DNA of 11,240 bases from Candidatus Poseidoniales archaeon. Lineage in GTDB: Archaea > Thermoplasmatota > Poseidoniia > Poseidoniales > Poseidoniaceae. A model generated the notes under the pieces. That model ran no database searches, was not told the DNA's origin, and saw nothing but the letters and a program-made list of their open reading frames with translations. A program made the position numbers and the translations under genes. Shown piece after piece: positions 1 to 7,274 of this stretch (its first letter is position 1; each line of letters begins with the position of its first letter). The stretch spans positions 1-11,240 of the forward strand of contig DUCL01000230.1 in the NCBI GenBank assembly GCA_012959845.1, written 5' to 3'.

Positions 1-119
1 ACTATTGCTCCACAACCTTGTCTTGGCAGTTTTTCTAATAGGGCATTAGCATCAAGAATAACTGGCGCTTCTTCGATGATAATATTGCCGCCCATGCCTA
101 TGCGAGGTAAACGCATCAT
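1..119 (-). CDS. 5' fragment of a divergent gene, possibly MoaE-like (partial)
   Basis: On the minus strand an open frame begins with tandem ATG codons at 119-117 and 116-114 and stays open to the window edge, giving about 39 residues that start MMRLPRIGMGG. A GAGGT purine stretch lies about four bases before the first ATG, a good ribosome binding site. The visible part contains IIIEEAPVILD, then LLEKLP, then GCGAIV. This layout resembles the N-terminus of molybdopterin synthase large subunit MoaE, where a short beta strand and helix lead into a GAVV-F-G-VR segment. The diagnostic part of MoaE lies outside the window, so that identity is a guess. The start lies only 28 bp from the start of the divergent flavoprotein gene, so the two must share promoter space. 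That a real gene is present is better supported than its identity. Confidence 0.5.
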   Translation of the reverse strand, partial: MMRLPRIGMGGNIIIEEAPVILDANALLEKLPRQGCGAI

Positions 120-147
120 TCAAACCTCTCTCTTCAATGGGGTAAGC

Positions 148-1398
148 ATGGGCGGTGAACCAGCAATCCACATAATGGGTGCAGGCCTGTCCGGATTAGC
201 TGCGGCAACTCTCTTGGCAAGAGCAGGAAGAGAGGTTCATGTTCACGATATTCGCGCTGACTCAGGTGCTAGATTTGATGGTGACTTTCAGGCGCTTGAA
301 AATTGGTCAATAGAGAAGGATTTTTTTGACCAATTAGAAGAGTGGGGATTTGATTCAAAACGATTCAAAGCCACCGAGTTCAAGGTGATTGATTTAATTC
401 ATCCAGACGACAAAATCACCCATCCAAAATCCGACCGAGTATCTTACAGAATCATAGAGCGGGGAACGAGTGAGCATACCATCGACCAAGGATTCAAGCA
501 GATGGCATTGGAGGCAGGAGCCAATATCCATTACAAATCGCGGGTAAAGGAAGAGGATTGTACAATCATTGCATGTGGGCCGAAGGGAACTTCAGCAGTT
601 GCTTACGGCGAAATTTTCCATACTACTCATGAAAATCATATTTCATTTCAATTAAATGATAAATTAGCACCAGGTTCATATTCTTACATGATAATTATTG
701 ATGGTGTAGGTTTGATTTGTACATGCTTATGGAGAAAACAGAAGAAGTCTGAAAGATTCCTCAACGAAACGATAGCGTGGTATCAAAACAAATATCCTCA
801 TATCGATATGAAGCCGGTAAAAAGAGTAGGCGGAAAAGGAGATTTCACAATCAACCGTAACTACAAACAAGACGGTAGATATTATGTCGGAGAATCTGGA
901 GGGCTACAGGATTTTATGTGGGGTTTTGGAATGAGAATGGCGGTTTGGAGTGGTACTTTAGCCGCCAAAGATATTCTTGGAGAATGTGATTATGAAAGCG
1001 AAGTTCGCAAGAAACTGATGCCATATGTCAAAACCAGTGTTGTCAATAGATGGCTGATGAACCGAGTAGGAAATAGAACATTCAAGTTAATGTGCAATAA
1101 TTGGATGAGGAGTCAAAAAAGACACGGCGATGGGTTGGTTTGGGTTTCCAAATTATTCCGGCCTTCACTCTTTAAGAGAATGCTATATCCAATTGTGTCT
1201 CCTTTCATGCTAAAATCAGATCCAAAAGCAATGGGCCGTGGTGTTAGAAGAATGCCATTTCGGCCAGCATTAAAGCGAGATTGGTGGGAACAGAGTCCTG
1301 AAGCGAAAGCGGTAGGTGAAAGGTGGGATAATGTTCGCCGCAGTGGTGCGAACACTACTTTTTCTAATGATGCAGAGTCGTCAATAAACAATGAATGA
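148..1398 (+). CDS. Geranylgeranyl-reductase-family FAD-dependent oxidoreductase
   Basis: A flavoprotein of 416 residues in the geranylgeranyl reductase family, whose archaeal members saturate the double bonds of isoprenoid membrane-lipid chains. The N-terminus has the Rossmann dinucleotide-binding motif G11-A-G13-L-S-G16, followed by a hydrophobic strand ending in D34. A second FAD-contact region near residues 248-273 reads GESGG, then GFGMRMAVWSGTLAA, matching the family's GDAAG...G.GI..A..SG..AA block except that the usual Asp is Glu (E249). The segment APGSYSY near 174-180 corresponds to the substrate-cavity region. The ATG at 148 is preferred over an in-frame ATG at 76, because 76-119 overlaps the 5' end of the divergent gene and a GGGGT purine run sits just before 148. 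The exact substrate cannot be read from sequence; a related polyprenyl or quinone reductase role is possible. Confidence 0.82.
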   Translation: MGGEPAIHIMGAGLSGLAAATLLARAGREVHVHDIRADSGARFDGDFQALENWSIEKDFFDQLEEWGFDSKRFKATEFKVIDLIHPDDKITHPKSDRVSYRIIERGTSEHTIDQGFKQMALEAGANIHYKSRVKEEDCTIIACGPKGTSAVAYGEIFHTTHENHISFQLNDKLAPGSYSYMIIIDGVGLICTCLWRKQKKSERFLNETIAWYQNKYPHIDMKPVKRVGGKGDFTINRNYKQDGRYYVGESGGLQDFMWGFGMRMAVWSGTLAAKDILGECDYESEVRKKLMPYVKTSVVNRWLMNRVGNRTFKLMCNNWMRSQKRHGDGLVWVSKLFRPSLFKRMLYPIVSPFMLKSDPKAMGRGVRRMPFRPALKRDWWEQSPEAKAVGERWDNVRRSGANTTFSNDAESSINNE

Positions 1399-1450
1399 TG
1401 AATGAAAATCATGGCGATTTGTTCATAATGCTATCACCTTTGGCCGGTCT

Positions 1451-2317
1451 ATGAGCGACTTATATGGACTCAAATTAGAAGCAATGGACAATCGTCTTGT
1501 AAACTATGGTACTACCGACAATGGAATTGCAGTTATTGAATTAACTTCAAACTCTGCAGGAGCACCTTTAGATGGTGAAAATGACCGTTCCCCTAATACT
1601 TACACTCACGAGATGATGAGAGATATTGACCAAGCAATTGTTAAGGCACGGTTTGACGATGATGTCACAGTTATTGTGATGACTGGAAATGGTTCATCTT
1701 TCTTCTCTGCTGGAGCATCTATTCAAATGCTAAACAGTGTAACACCTGGATTCAAGTACAATTTCTGTTTACATGCAAATGAAACACTATCTCGTCTAGA
1801 ACAAACTCCTAAATTGGTTATTTGTGCAATTAATGGGCACGCAGTTGGCGGTGGATTGGAAATCGCAATGGCTACTGATATTAGAATCGCAAGAAAGAAT
1901 TCTGGAAAGGTAGGACTGCCTGAAATCAATCTTGGTGTTCTTGCAGGTACAGGTGGAACAGCTCGTCTCACTCGTTTGATTGGAAAGGCAAAGGCCCTTG
2001 AGATGATGGTTACTGGTGAACTAATGTCTTTCGAAGATGCTCTTAGTTGTGATTTGATAAACCACATTTGGGAAGGTTCTGCTGAATCTTTCCGTCAAGA
2101 CGTCCTTGATTGGGCTAGCCAATTCACTCTTCCACACAAGGCGGTTAAGGCGGTTGGAAACATTAAGCGTTCATGTCAAACTGGACCAGAGATTCCATTT
2201 GAGTATCATTTGGCACTTGAGCGTGAATTACAATCTGCGCTATTCCAAAGCAGTGATGCCAAGGAAGGTATTGCAGCATATGTTGAGAAGCGTGTTGCTA
2301 ATTTCACCGGCCAATGA
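1451..2317 (+). CDS. Enoyl-CoA hydratase/isomerase (crotonase) family protein
   Basis: A 288-residue crotonase-fold protein acting on acyl-CoA thioesters, most likely hydrating an enoyl-CoA. The family landmarks are in order: FSAGAS at 85-90, the first half of the oxyanion hole; NGHAVGGGLE at 128-137, the second half, with E137 at the position of one catalytic glutamate; and GLPEINLG at 155-162, with E158 at the other. Keeping both glutamates favours a hydratase over isomerase or dehalogenase variants. The block LAGTGGT has Ala where many members have Pro. About 20 residues precede the first core strand, slightly more than in minimal crotonases. No strong Shine-Dalgarno site precedes the ATG at 1451; an in-frame ATG at 1484 is an alternative start. 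It follows the flavoprotein gene by 52 bp on the same strand. No beta-oxidation partners are visible, so the pathway is open. Confidence 0.88.
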   Translation: MSDLYGLKLEAMDNRLVNYGTTDNGIAVIELTSNSAGAPLDGENDRSPNTYTHEMMRDIDQAIVKARFDDDVTVIVMTGNGSSFFSAGASIQMLNSVTPGFKYNFCLHANETLSRLEQTPKLVICAINGHAVGGGLEIAMATDIRIARKNSGKVGLPEINLGVLAGTGGTARLTRLIGKAKALEMMVTGELMSFEDALSCDLINHIWEGSAESFRQDVLDWASQFTLPHKAVKAVGNIKRSCQTGPEIPFEYHLALERELQSALFQSSDAKEGIAAYVEKRVANFTGQ

Positions 2318-2329
2318 AAGTGAAAAACT

Positions 2330-3028
2330 TCAATTGCCGAGGAACTGAAGTGCTCTTTGAGAGCAAGTCCTAGAATTGTGCCCAGCGGCATTACAAATCT
2401 TACATCGCCGTTGACTTTTATTTTTGCTATTTCTCAATTTTCTCGCAGCAGCAGCCTCGGGATTGATTGTCGGACAAGTCCTCTTATTGTGCCCCTTCTC
2501 TCCACATTGTGTGCAGATTCGGTTGGCACGGCGATAATTTTTTTTAACTCGGTTTGGAAATAAGATGGGGCAGGTTCTGGTATTGTGTCCAACTTTCCCA
2601 CATTGGCTACAGATTCTTTTTCCATCAGATCTAGAGATTCTAGGCTTTCTTTCAGGGTGTATTGTCGGGCATGTTCTTGAGTTATGTCCGACTTTTCCGC
2701 AATGCAGACAATGTCGCCTGCCATCGGTTCTTTTAATTTTAGAGAGTCGGTTGGGGTTTGCGACAATGCAGGTTCTATTGTTATGGCCGGACTTTCCACA
2801 GGCACTACAGATACGACTACCTCTCGTGGCCAATCTCAATATTCTTATTTTTTCCTTTTTAGGATTAACCTTTCCACAAGTTAATACGTTGTGACCATGT
2901 TCTCCACAAATGGAACATATTCTATATTCAATCTTTGATTTCATAAAAAACTCGTCATTTTGACGGTGCAGTGTGCATGTTCTGCGATTATGACCTGCTT
3001 TACCACAACTGGCACATGTTCGGGTCAT
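2330..3028 (-). CDS. Protein of seven CCHC zinc knuckles
   Basis: A 232-residue basic protein built almost entirely from seven zinc knuckles of the form C-x2-C-x4-H-x4-C, spanning C5-C18, C38-C51, C74-C87, C107-C120, C140-C153, C172-C185 and C209-C222. All seven keep every zinc ligand, and most share the core CGxxGHNxRTC. Their period is 32-37 residues, with Arg/Lys-rich linkers that often start CPxxxP. CCHC knuckles of this kind bind single-stranded nucleic acid in eukaryotic and retroviral proteins, and GHNxRTC versions occur in plant MYB-related and Mutator-type transposase proteins. Such an array is unexpected in an archaeon. There is no signal peptide or membrane segment, so a cytoplasmic RNA- or DNA-binding role is inferred. 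The ATG at 3028 has no Shine-Dalgarno but has a TATA-like element about 26 bp upstream. The gene converges with the crotonase, with 12 bp between stops. Confidence 0.88.
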   Translation of the reverse strand: MTRTCASCGKAGHNRRTCTLHRQNDEFFMKSKIEYRICSICGEHGHNVLTCGKVNPKKEKIRILRLATRGSRICSACGKSGHNNRTCIVANPNRLSKIKRTDGRRHCLHCGKVGHNSRTCPTIHPERKPRISRSDGKRICSQCGKVGHNTRTCPILFPNRVKKNYRRANRICTQCGEKGHNKRTCPTINPEAAAARKLRNSKNKSQRRCKICNAAGHNSRTCSQRALQFLGN

Positions 3029-3047
3029 ATAATTTCATTCTTGATTT

Positions 3048-3060
3048 AGAATATAAAATT
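3048..3060 (-). promoter_or_regulatory. TATA-like element for the zinc-knuckle gene
   Basis: On the minus strand this reads AATTTTATATTCT. Its centre lies about 26 nt before the ATG at 3028, the usual TATA-to-start distance in archaea. The transcript would therefore begin at or very near the start codon (leaderless), which fits the lack of a Shine-Dalgarno site. Confidence 0.45.
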
Positions 3061-3206
3061 AAAGGAGGAATAATTATCAAATATAGAGTGTATATTCCAT
3101 TCAGTATTATTAAGATTAAATCAAAATATTGATATTATTTGCAGTAATTATTCTCCGTAGTCTTGAAGTGAGGAATGGGTGTGGCCGCAGATATAGGGTG
3201 ATTGTG

Positions 3207-4133
3207 ATGTCCAAGAATAATGTCCCGGCAGATGTACCAAATGAACTACAAGACGTATTTGTGAAAAATATGGATTCGGCTACAGCAGGTACAGGTCGTA
3301 TGAATCTATTTGCTTGTGACCAAAAAATTGAGCACCTAAATGATGATTTTTATGATGGTGGGAATAACATTCCATTATCGTCAAATGACCCAGAACATTT
3401 TTTCAAAGTAGGACAAGCAGCACATGCTGCGGGTACAATCGGTGTACTGGCGGGCCAACTTGGATTAATTTCGCATTACGCAAGAGATTACCCTGACATT
3501 CCCTATTTGGTCAAACTCAACTCAAAATCCCATATGGTTAAGACTTCACAACGAGATCCAATCTCCCAAGCAATGTGGAATTTAGATGATGTGATGGCAT
3601 TATCGTCAAATGGAATAAATGTCGTTGGAATCGGTTACACTGTTTACATCGGAAGTGAATACGAACATGAAATGCTAACTGAGGCTGCAGGTTTCATTCG
3701 ACAAGCGCATGAACTTGGATTGATTGCAGTTGTTTGGATGTATCCACGTGGTAAAGCAGTTACCGATGAGATGGACCCACAATTAATCTCTGGAGCAGCA
3801 GGAGTTGCCGCTTGTATTGGAGCAGATTTCGCTAAGGTCAATTATCCAAATAGTTTTGATGGAATGGACCGATTTGAATCATTGAGAGTAGCAGTTGAAG
3901 CAGCAGGAAGAACCGGAATCATTTGTTCTGGCGGCGGTTCTCTTCCTGCACGAGATTTCCTAGAGCGACTGTGGGGACAAATCAATGTCTCAAAATGTAG
4001 TGGCGCTGCAACTGGAAGAAATATTCATCAAAAAGGAACACAAGAAGCGGTTAGAATGGCTGCAGCCTGTGACGCAATAATTTGTCGAGGTGCTTCAGTT
4101 GATGAGGCTCTGGCAATCTTTGAAGGAAATTAA
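3207..4133 (+). CDS. fba: Class I fructose-bisphosphate aldolase, archaeal DhnA type
   Basis: A 308-residue TIM-barrel aldolase of the archaeal/DhnA class I family, which interconverts fructose 1,6-bisphosphate with dihydroxyacetone phosphate and glyceraldehyde 3-phosphate through a Schiff base. Visible landmarks are ACDQKIEH at 36-43, the first active-site strand; ADFAKVNYP at 206-214, with K210 the likely Schiff-base lysine; SGGGS at 241-245; and GAATGRNIHQ at 266-275. The last two are the phosphate-binding turns near the end of the barrel. The ATG at 3207 is chosen because GGTGAT at 3197-3202, which pairs with the 3' end of archaeal 16S rRNA, sits four bases before it. Frame upstream to 3129 is open, but its only start is TTG and the extra peptide resembles no part of the family. 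The role could be gluconeogenic or glycolytic; a related transaldolase-like activity is less likely. Confidence 0.87.
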   Translation: MSKNNVPADVPNELQDVFVKNMDSATAGTGRMNLFACDQKIEHLNDDFYDGGNNIPLSSNDPEHFFKVGQAAHAAGTIGVLAGQLGLISHYARDYPDIPYLVKLNSKSHMVKTSQRDPISQAMWNLDDVMALSSNGINVVGIGYTVYIGSEYEHEMLTEAAGFIRQAHELGLIAVVWMYPRGKAVTDEMDPQLISGAAGVAACIGADFAKVNYPNSFDGMDRFESLRVAVEAAGRTGIICSGGGSLPARDFLERLWGQINVSKCSGAATGRNIHQKGTQEAVRMAAACDAIICRGASVDEALAIFEGN

Positions 4134-4151
4134 TTTAACACTTTTTAGCAT

Positions 4152-4169
4152 TTCTCGCAACTGCGAGAA
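4152..4169. terminator. Perfect palindromic hairpin after the aldolase gene
   Basis: TTCTCGCA and its exact complement TGCGAGAA are separated by two bases, 18 bp after the aldolase stop codon. As RNA it would form a seven-pair stem with a four-base loop. No T tract follows, so it may be a 3'-end stabiliser or processing site, or a protein-binding palindrome, rather than a classic terminator. Confidence 0.4.
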
Positions 4170-4193
4170 TATGTGGAATCGGAGAAAGAAAGC

Positions 4194-4464
4194 TGTGCCC
4201 CGTCACCTAACGGCCTTTTTCATAGCATTGCTCAAAAGGCCTGACCCTCGGTGACAGGGCGTACTGTCCGGAAGGGTGGTTGTCTCTTGGTCATCCCATT
4301 GGTCGCAAGAGGACCCATAACCTTCCGATGGTTTAAGTGCGTTTGCACCAAATTTCATTTCCCGAGGGATCCATTTGGCCTTCGAATTGCACTCCGCACC
4401 ATTGGTATCAGATATCATAGCTGATTTTCACAGTAGCTCCACCAGATGTTGCAGGTGCGGTAGT
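4194..4464. ncRNA. Candidate structured RNA of unknown family, strand uncertain
   Basis: This gene-free stretch is rich in complementary arms. Arm GCCC-x-GTCACC at 4197-4207 pairs with GGTGAC-x-GGGC at 4250-4260, enclosing GGCCTTTT at 4212-4219 with AAAAGGCC at 4234-4241. CGGAAGG at 4269-4275 pairs with CCTTCCG at 4321-4327, enclosing CTCTTG at 4284-4289 with CAAGAG at 4306-4311. CCAAAT at 4348-4353 pairs with ATTTGG at 4373-4378. CCGCACC at 4394-4400 pairs with GGTGCGG at 4454-4460, enclosing ATCAG at 4407-4411 with CTGAT at 4421-4425. Wobble pairs can be found for either strand and do not settle orientation. The size suits RNase P RNA or SRP RNA, but their conserved motifs (the GGAAA and ACAGAA blocks of RNase P, the GGAA-capped SRP helix with its CAGG/AGCA loop) were not found on either strand. 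Confidence 0.45.
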
Positions 4465-4496
4465 CAAATCCACCGACCCCCCCCATTTGAACCCAT

Positions 4497-7001
4497 CTAT
4501 TGTTCAATGCGGTTACGAAATGACCTGCCGTACAGCAGAGCAGAAACTTCACAATCTCCTTGTTGGAGGATATCGGTTGCGATAGAAGGCCAAGTTTCAA
4601 CAGGTTTTGTTAAGTAACCAACAAGGGGATGTATCCTACCTTTGTGGATTGGGTTATCTTTTTCTGCATTGACGATTGAATCGTATAAATCTAGCAAGGG
4701 GGCTTTTCCTTGACCCTCCTCAAGGAGTAAAATATGTAGTAAAGATTCACTGTTCGTGACCAATCCTTTGTGTATTATCGTATGCCCTGGTATTCCCACA
4801 TACTCTCCAACAGGGCGGCAAATCAATGCTGGCCACGGTTTGTAATTTTCAGATAACCATCGCCGGGAAGAAGAAACAGATAATTGCATTTGAAGCCATT
4901 CAGAAGACCATCCAGACCACCATGTATGTGGCAATACCTGCATTGCCTTACGAACCAAATCTATTGATATCGCTACTCTGCTTTGTAATCTAACAATTAA
5001 TTCACCCCAAACCGCTAGCACAGAATCGCGCGGATGTGATTGCGATGCTTTAGCACACTTCATCACCAATTCCATTCTTTCATCGTCAAGTTCCTTTCCT
5101 AATGGGAATAATGCCTGCAATACTTGGCAACTGAAATGCGGAGCATCTAGCCAAATTTTGCATGATTCGGCAATAATATCGCATAATTCTGGAGGGAATG
5201 TTTCACTGGCAAGCAAAATCGCCGTTGCCAAAAATGATTTTGCTTTTTTATCTTTGAGAAGATATTCCACTTCAATTATTGATTGGTTATGAATCATAAA
5301 GTTTGATTTTAGTTGGCTAACCGCATCTTCCATCCAGCCATCCCCCGCCTTTGCAATCGCAGTAATCAGTAGATGATTATCACATAACTCAATTGGCAGA
5401 AGATCAGCCCAACCTGAAGCCAATTCAGCACCGATACGTTGCCAACATTGTATTCTATTTTGCTTCGGAGAAGAAATCCAAGCAGCGAGGGGATTTTCCC
5501 TTTCTACGGAGTTTGCATAATCAGCATCGCCTTCAGGTAAAGAATCAATTGCTTTCCAAATTTGTGAACTGAATTGATAATCACTCTCAACAGAAAAAGA
5601 TTGTTCAATCTGTTCGCCATTCATAAATTGAATTAGTTCGGCAGCATTTGCGGGAATGAATCTACTAGAATAGGATGATTTCACAGTGCGTTTATTCCCT
5701 GCCAAAGAAAGCGGCAAAAGTATCCCTCTTTCGATTTGCAAATTAACTCGAGCCATCCCAGTACCTTTGAACAGAAGTAAGTTTGATTTTGTTATTTCAG
5801 AAAATTCACCCTTTGTAGTAATTAGAATTCTACAACTTCCACTACCAATTATTCTTCTTAGAAGAATTAGATTATTTTGAGTTGGCCAATTCCACTCACC
5901 AACGAACTCAGAGGGTTGAGATAATATCCAATTGTAAATACAAATTCCCCCGTTTTCAGAAACACCATTCAATTCAATATGCTGAACAGTACTATCGCTC
6001 CATTTTACTTCACCAAAGTCTGCTAATAGTTCTCTTTTTATTGATATTGAAGGACTTGTACCTTTGTTTGTGGCATAATATTGGTATAGTAAATTCCATT
6101 TCTCATTCAATCTGTTGGCATCTATTCTTGGGTGACGGCGAATAAGCCACTCGCGAAGTATTGCAAGAGGTAGTAATCTAGTGCTTTCATTTTCTCTTAG
6201 TTCACCAATAACAATGGCATTTTGAGATAAAGAAGATAGGGTCAAACTTCTCAATATCGTTGAGGATAAGTGACCATGAATTCCAAGTGGCGGCGAGATT
6301 TCAATATCACCTGGTGCATGACCCAGAATATGCTCTCCATTACCCAATACAGGGGGTAACTGAGAATTATTGTTTGGTGACTTTAGCCATGTCCCTTCTG
6401 TAATTTTCCACATTTTTGTATTGTCTAGAAGCCTCGCACTGACCAAACCGATTTTCCTGATTTGTTGTGACCAGTCAACCAATGTCCCAGCATCGGTTTT
6501 TACTGGGGGTTCAACGCGTTGTAAGGAATCAATATCATACCAAACAATGCCATTTCCTCTCACAACAGCCCAGCGCCCCCCCTCATTTCCATTGGAATCA
6601 TCGCTGGGTGCTGAATCAAACAAATTATCCTCCTCAGGTAGGTGAATCAGTGGCGAAGGCGGTTCATTCACATAACCAAGTAGAAGCGTGGAGTCATCTC
6701 GTGATAGCAAAATAATTTCTCCATTTACAGGAATTTCTTTGATATATTTCTTTATTCTATGCAGTGAATCTTGCTGCAAACGATCTAAACCGGCAGTTGT
6801 CAAACGATGTGCTGCGCCCCTGATTCCGGATTGGTCTTCTCTGACCACTTCGCCGCTATCACGTAGCTGCCTAAGGGCGAGAGATACATGGGGCATTCTC
6901 AATTCCAATTGCTCACTAATATCGGAGACTGTCCCTCCACCATCGGCCAACCAATCCAATATACGGCGCTGATATCCGCTGCGAATCCGCCCTTTAGACA
7001 C
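4497..7001 (-). CDS. Large orphan protein with N-terminal winged-helix domain
   Basis: An 834-residue protein I do not recognise beyond its N-terminus. Residues 8-75 form a MarR/ArsR-like winged helix: a first helix with YQRRILDWLADGG, a helix-turn-helix with TVSDISEQLELRMPHVSLALRQLRDSG, and a wing ending in HRLTTAGLDRL. Residues 125-140 are an acidic, Ser/Asn-rich linker (DSAPSDDSNGNEGG). The remaining roughly 690 residues are Trp- and Leu-rich with mixed alpha/beta character, and show no Walker A motif, zinc-ligand cluster, signal peptide or membrane segment. The start is GTG at 7001, supported by AGGTGA about seven bases upstream; an out-of-frame ATG at 7005 gives only a short peptide. It is divergent from the 109-residue winged-helix gene across a palindrome-rich control region, suggesting linked regulation. 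A DNA-binding regulator with a large sensory or scaffold region is inferred. Confidence 0.8.
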   Translation of the reverse strand: MSKGRIRSGYQRRILDWLADGGGTVSDISEQLELRMPHVSLALRQLRDSGEVVREDQSGIRGAAHRLTTAGLDRLQQDSLHRIKKYIKEIPVNGEIILLSRDDSTLLLGYVNEPPSPLIHLPEEDNLFDSAPSDDSNGNEGGRWAVVRGNGIVWYDIDSLQRVEPPVKTDAGTLVDWSQQIRKIGLVSARLLDNTKMWKITEGTWLKSPNNNSQLPPVLGNGEHILGHAPGDIEISPPLGIHGHLSSTILRSLTLSSLSQNAIVIGELRENESTRLLPLAILREWLIRRHPRIDANRLNEKWNLLYQYYATNKGTSPSISIKRELLADFGEVKWSDSTVQHIELNGVSENGGICIYNWILSQPSEFVGEWNWPTQNNLILLRRIIGSGSCRILITTKGEFSEITKSNLLLFKGTGMARVNLQIERGILLPLSLAGNKRTVKSSYSSRFIPANAAELIQFMNGEQIEQSFSVESDYQFSSQIWKAIDSLPEGDADYANSVERENPLAAWISSPKQNRIQCWQRIGAELASGWADLLPIELCDNHLLITAIAKAGDGWMEDAVSQLKSNFMIHNQSIIEVEYLLKDKKAKSFLATAILLASETFPPELCDIIAESCKIWLDAPHFSCQVLQALFPLGKELDDERMELVMKCAKASQSHPRDSVLAVWGELIVRLQSRVAISIDLVRKAMQVLPHTWWSGWSSEWLQMQLSVSSSRRWLSENYKPWPALICRPVGEYVGIPGHTIIHKGLVTNSESLLHILLLEEGQGKAPLLDLYDSIVNAEKDNPIHKGRIHPLVGYLTKPVETWPSIATDILQQGDCEVSALLYGRSFRNRIEQ

Positions 7002-7030
7002 CTCATGTCACCTAAACCAAGCACAGGGGT

Positions 7031-7050
7031 ATTACTTACATATTCTTTGC
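7031..7050 (-). promoter_or_regulatory. Possible TATA box for the 834-residue protein gene
   Basis: On the minus strand GAATATGTAAGTAA lies about 40 bp before the GTG start. A transcript begun 25 bp downstream would carry a short leader containing the AGGTGA ribosome binding site. The match to an archaeal TATA box is weak. Confidence 0.25.
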
Positions 7051-7128
7051 CCTTTATTCATCTATCTCATTACATTAAGTTACGGATTTCCACTGGAGAT
7101 GTCAATTCTTACTTACTTATTACATTGT

Positions 7129-7180
7129 TCAGTGCGTAAATTGCACTGATTTCTGTATTCAATTGTAACAATATCAGTGA
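7129..7180. promoter_or_regulatory. Three TCAGTG half-sites in the divergent control region
   Basis: TCAGTGC at 7129-7135 and GCACTGA at 7143-7149 are perfect inverted seven-base arms around a seven-base spacer. A third copy, ATCAGTG at 7173-7179, is inverted relative to CACTGAT at 7144-7150. A further small palindrome, ATTGT-A-ACAAT, sits at 7162-7172. Three half-sites just upstream of a TATA-like element and between two winged-helix genes suggest an operator, probably for one of those two proteins (inference). Confidence 0.45.
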
Positions 7181-7193
7181 TTGTCGGCAAAAT

Positions 7194-7217
7194 GGTTATA
7201 TGAGTGGCCTCGCTCAT
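7194..7217 (+). promoter_or_regulatory. TATA-like box and overlapping inverted repeat upstream of the 109-residue gene
   Basis: GTTATATG near 7195-7201 is a reasonable archaeal TATA element. ATGAG at 7200-7204 and CTCAT at 7213-7217 form a five-base inverted repeat between it and the expected start near 7225. This would leave a leader of about 50 nt ending in the strong AGGAGGG site. A protein bound at the repeat would block initiation. Confidence 0.35.
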
Positions 7218-7274
7218 TGATTATACCGGTCATCATAGAATACGAAATGGCCAAATTATAGGAGGGAAAAACAA

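Noticed and set aside
76..147. N-terminal extension of the flavoprotein from an upstream in-frame ATG
   Set aside because: The extra residues overlap the 5' end of the divergent gene, lack family similarity, and precede the Rossmann motif that normally begins near the N-terminus.
3061..3123. AAAGGAGG at 3061-3068 as the ribosome binding site of a tiny gene
   Set aside because: No ATG, GTG or TTG follows at suitable spacing; the only frame begins ATA and ends after about 20 codons.
3129..3206. Upstream TTG start for the aldolase
   Set aside because: A strong GGTGAT site lies just before the ATG at 3207, and the extension resembles no part of the aldolase family.
4230..4280. SRP RNA signature: GTCCGGAAGGG, or GTCAGGCC on the minus strand
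   Set aside because: The GGAA is part of a longer stem with CCTTCCG, and the CAGG/AGCA internal loop is absent or wrongly spaced.
4203..4418. 71-codon minus-strand frame in the gap after the aldolase
   Set aside because: It has no ribosome binding site and its composition is not protein-like; the same bases are better explained by complementary RNA arms.
4480..4500. GGGTTCAAAT on the minus strand as a tRNA T-loop
   Set aside because: The flanking bases do not form a T stem and no acceptor or anticodon arms are present.
7131..7180. TCAGTG repeats as a CRISPR array
   Set aside because: The repeats are too short, irregularly spaced and in alternating orientation; no cas genes are present.
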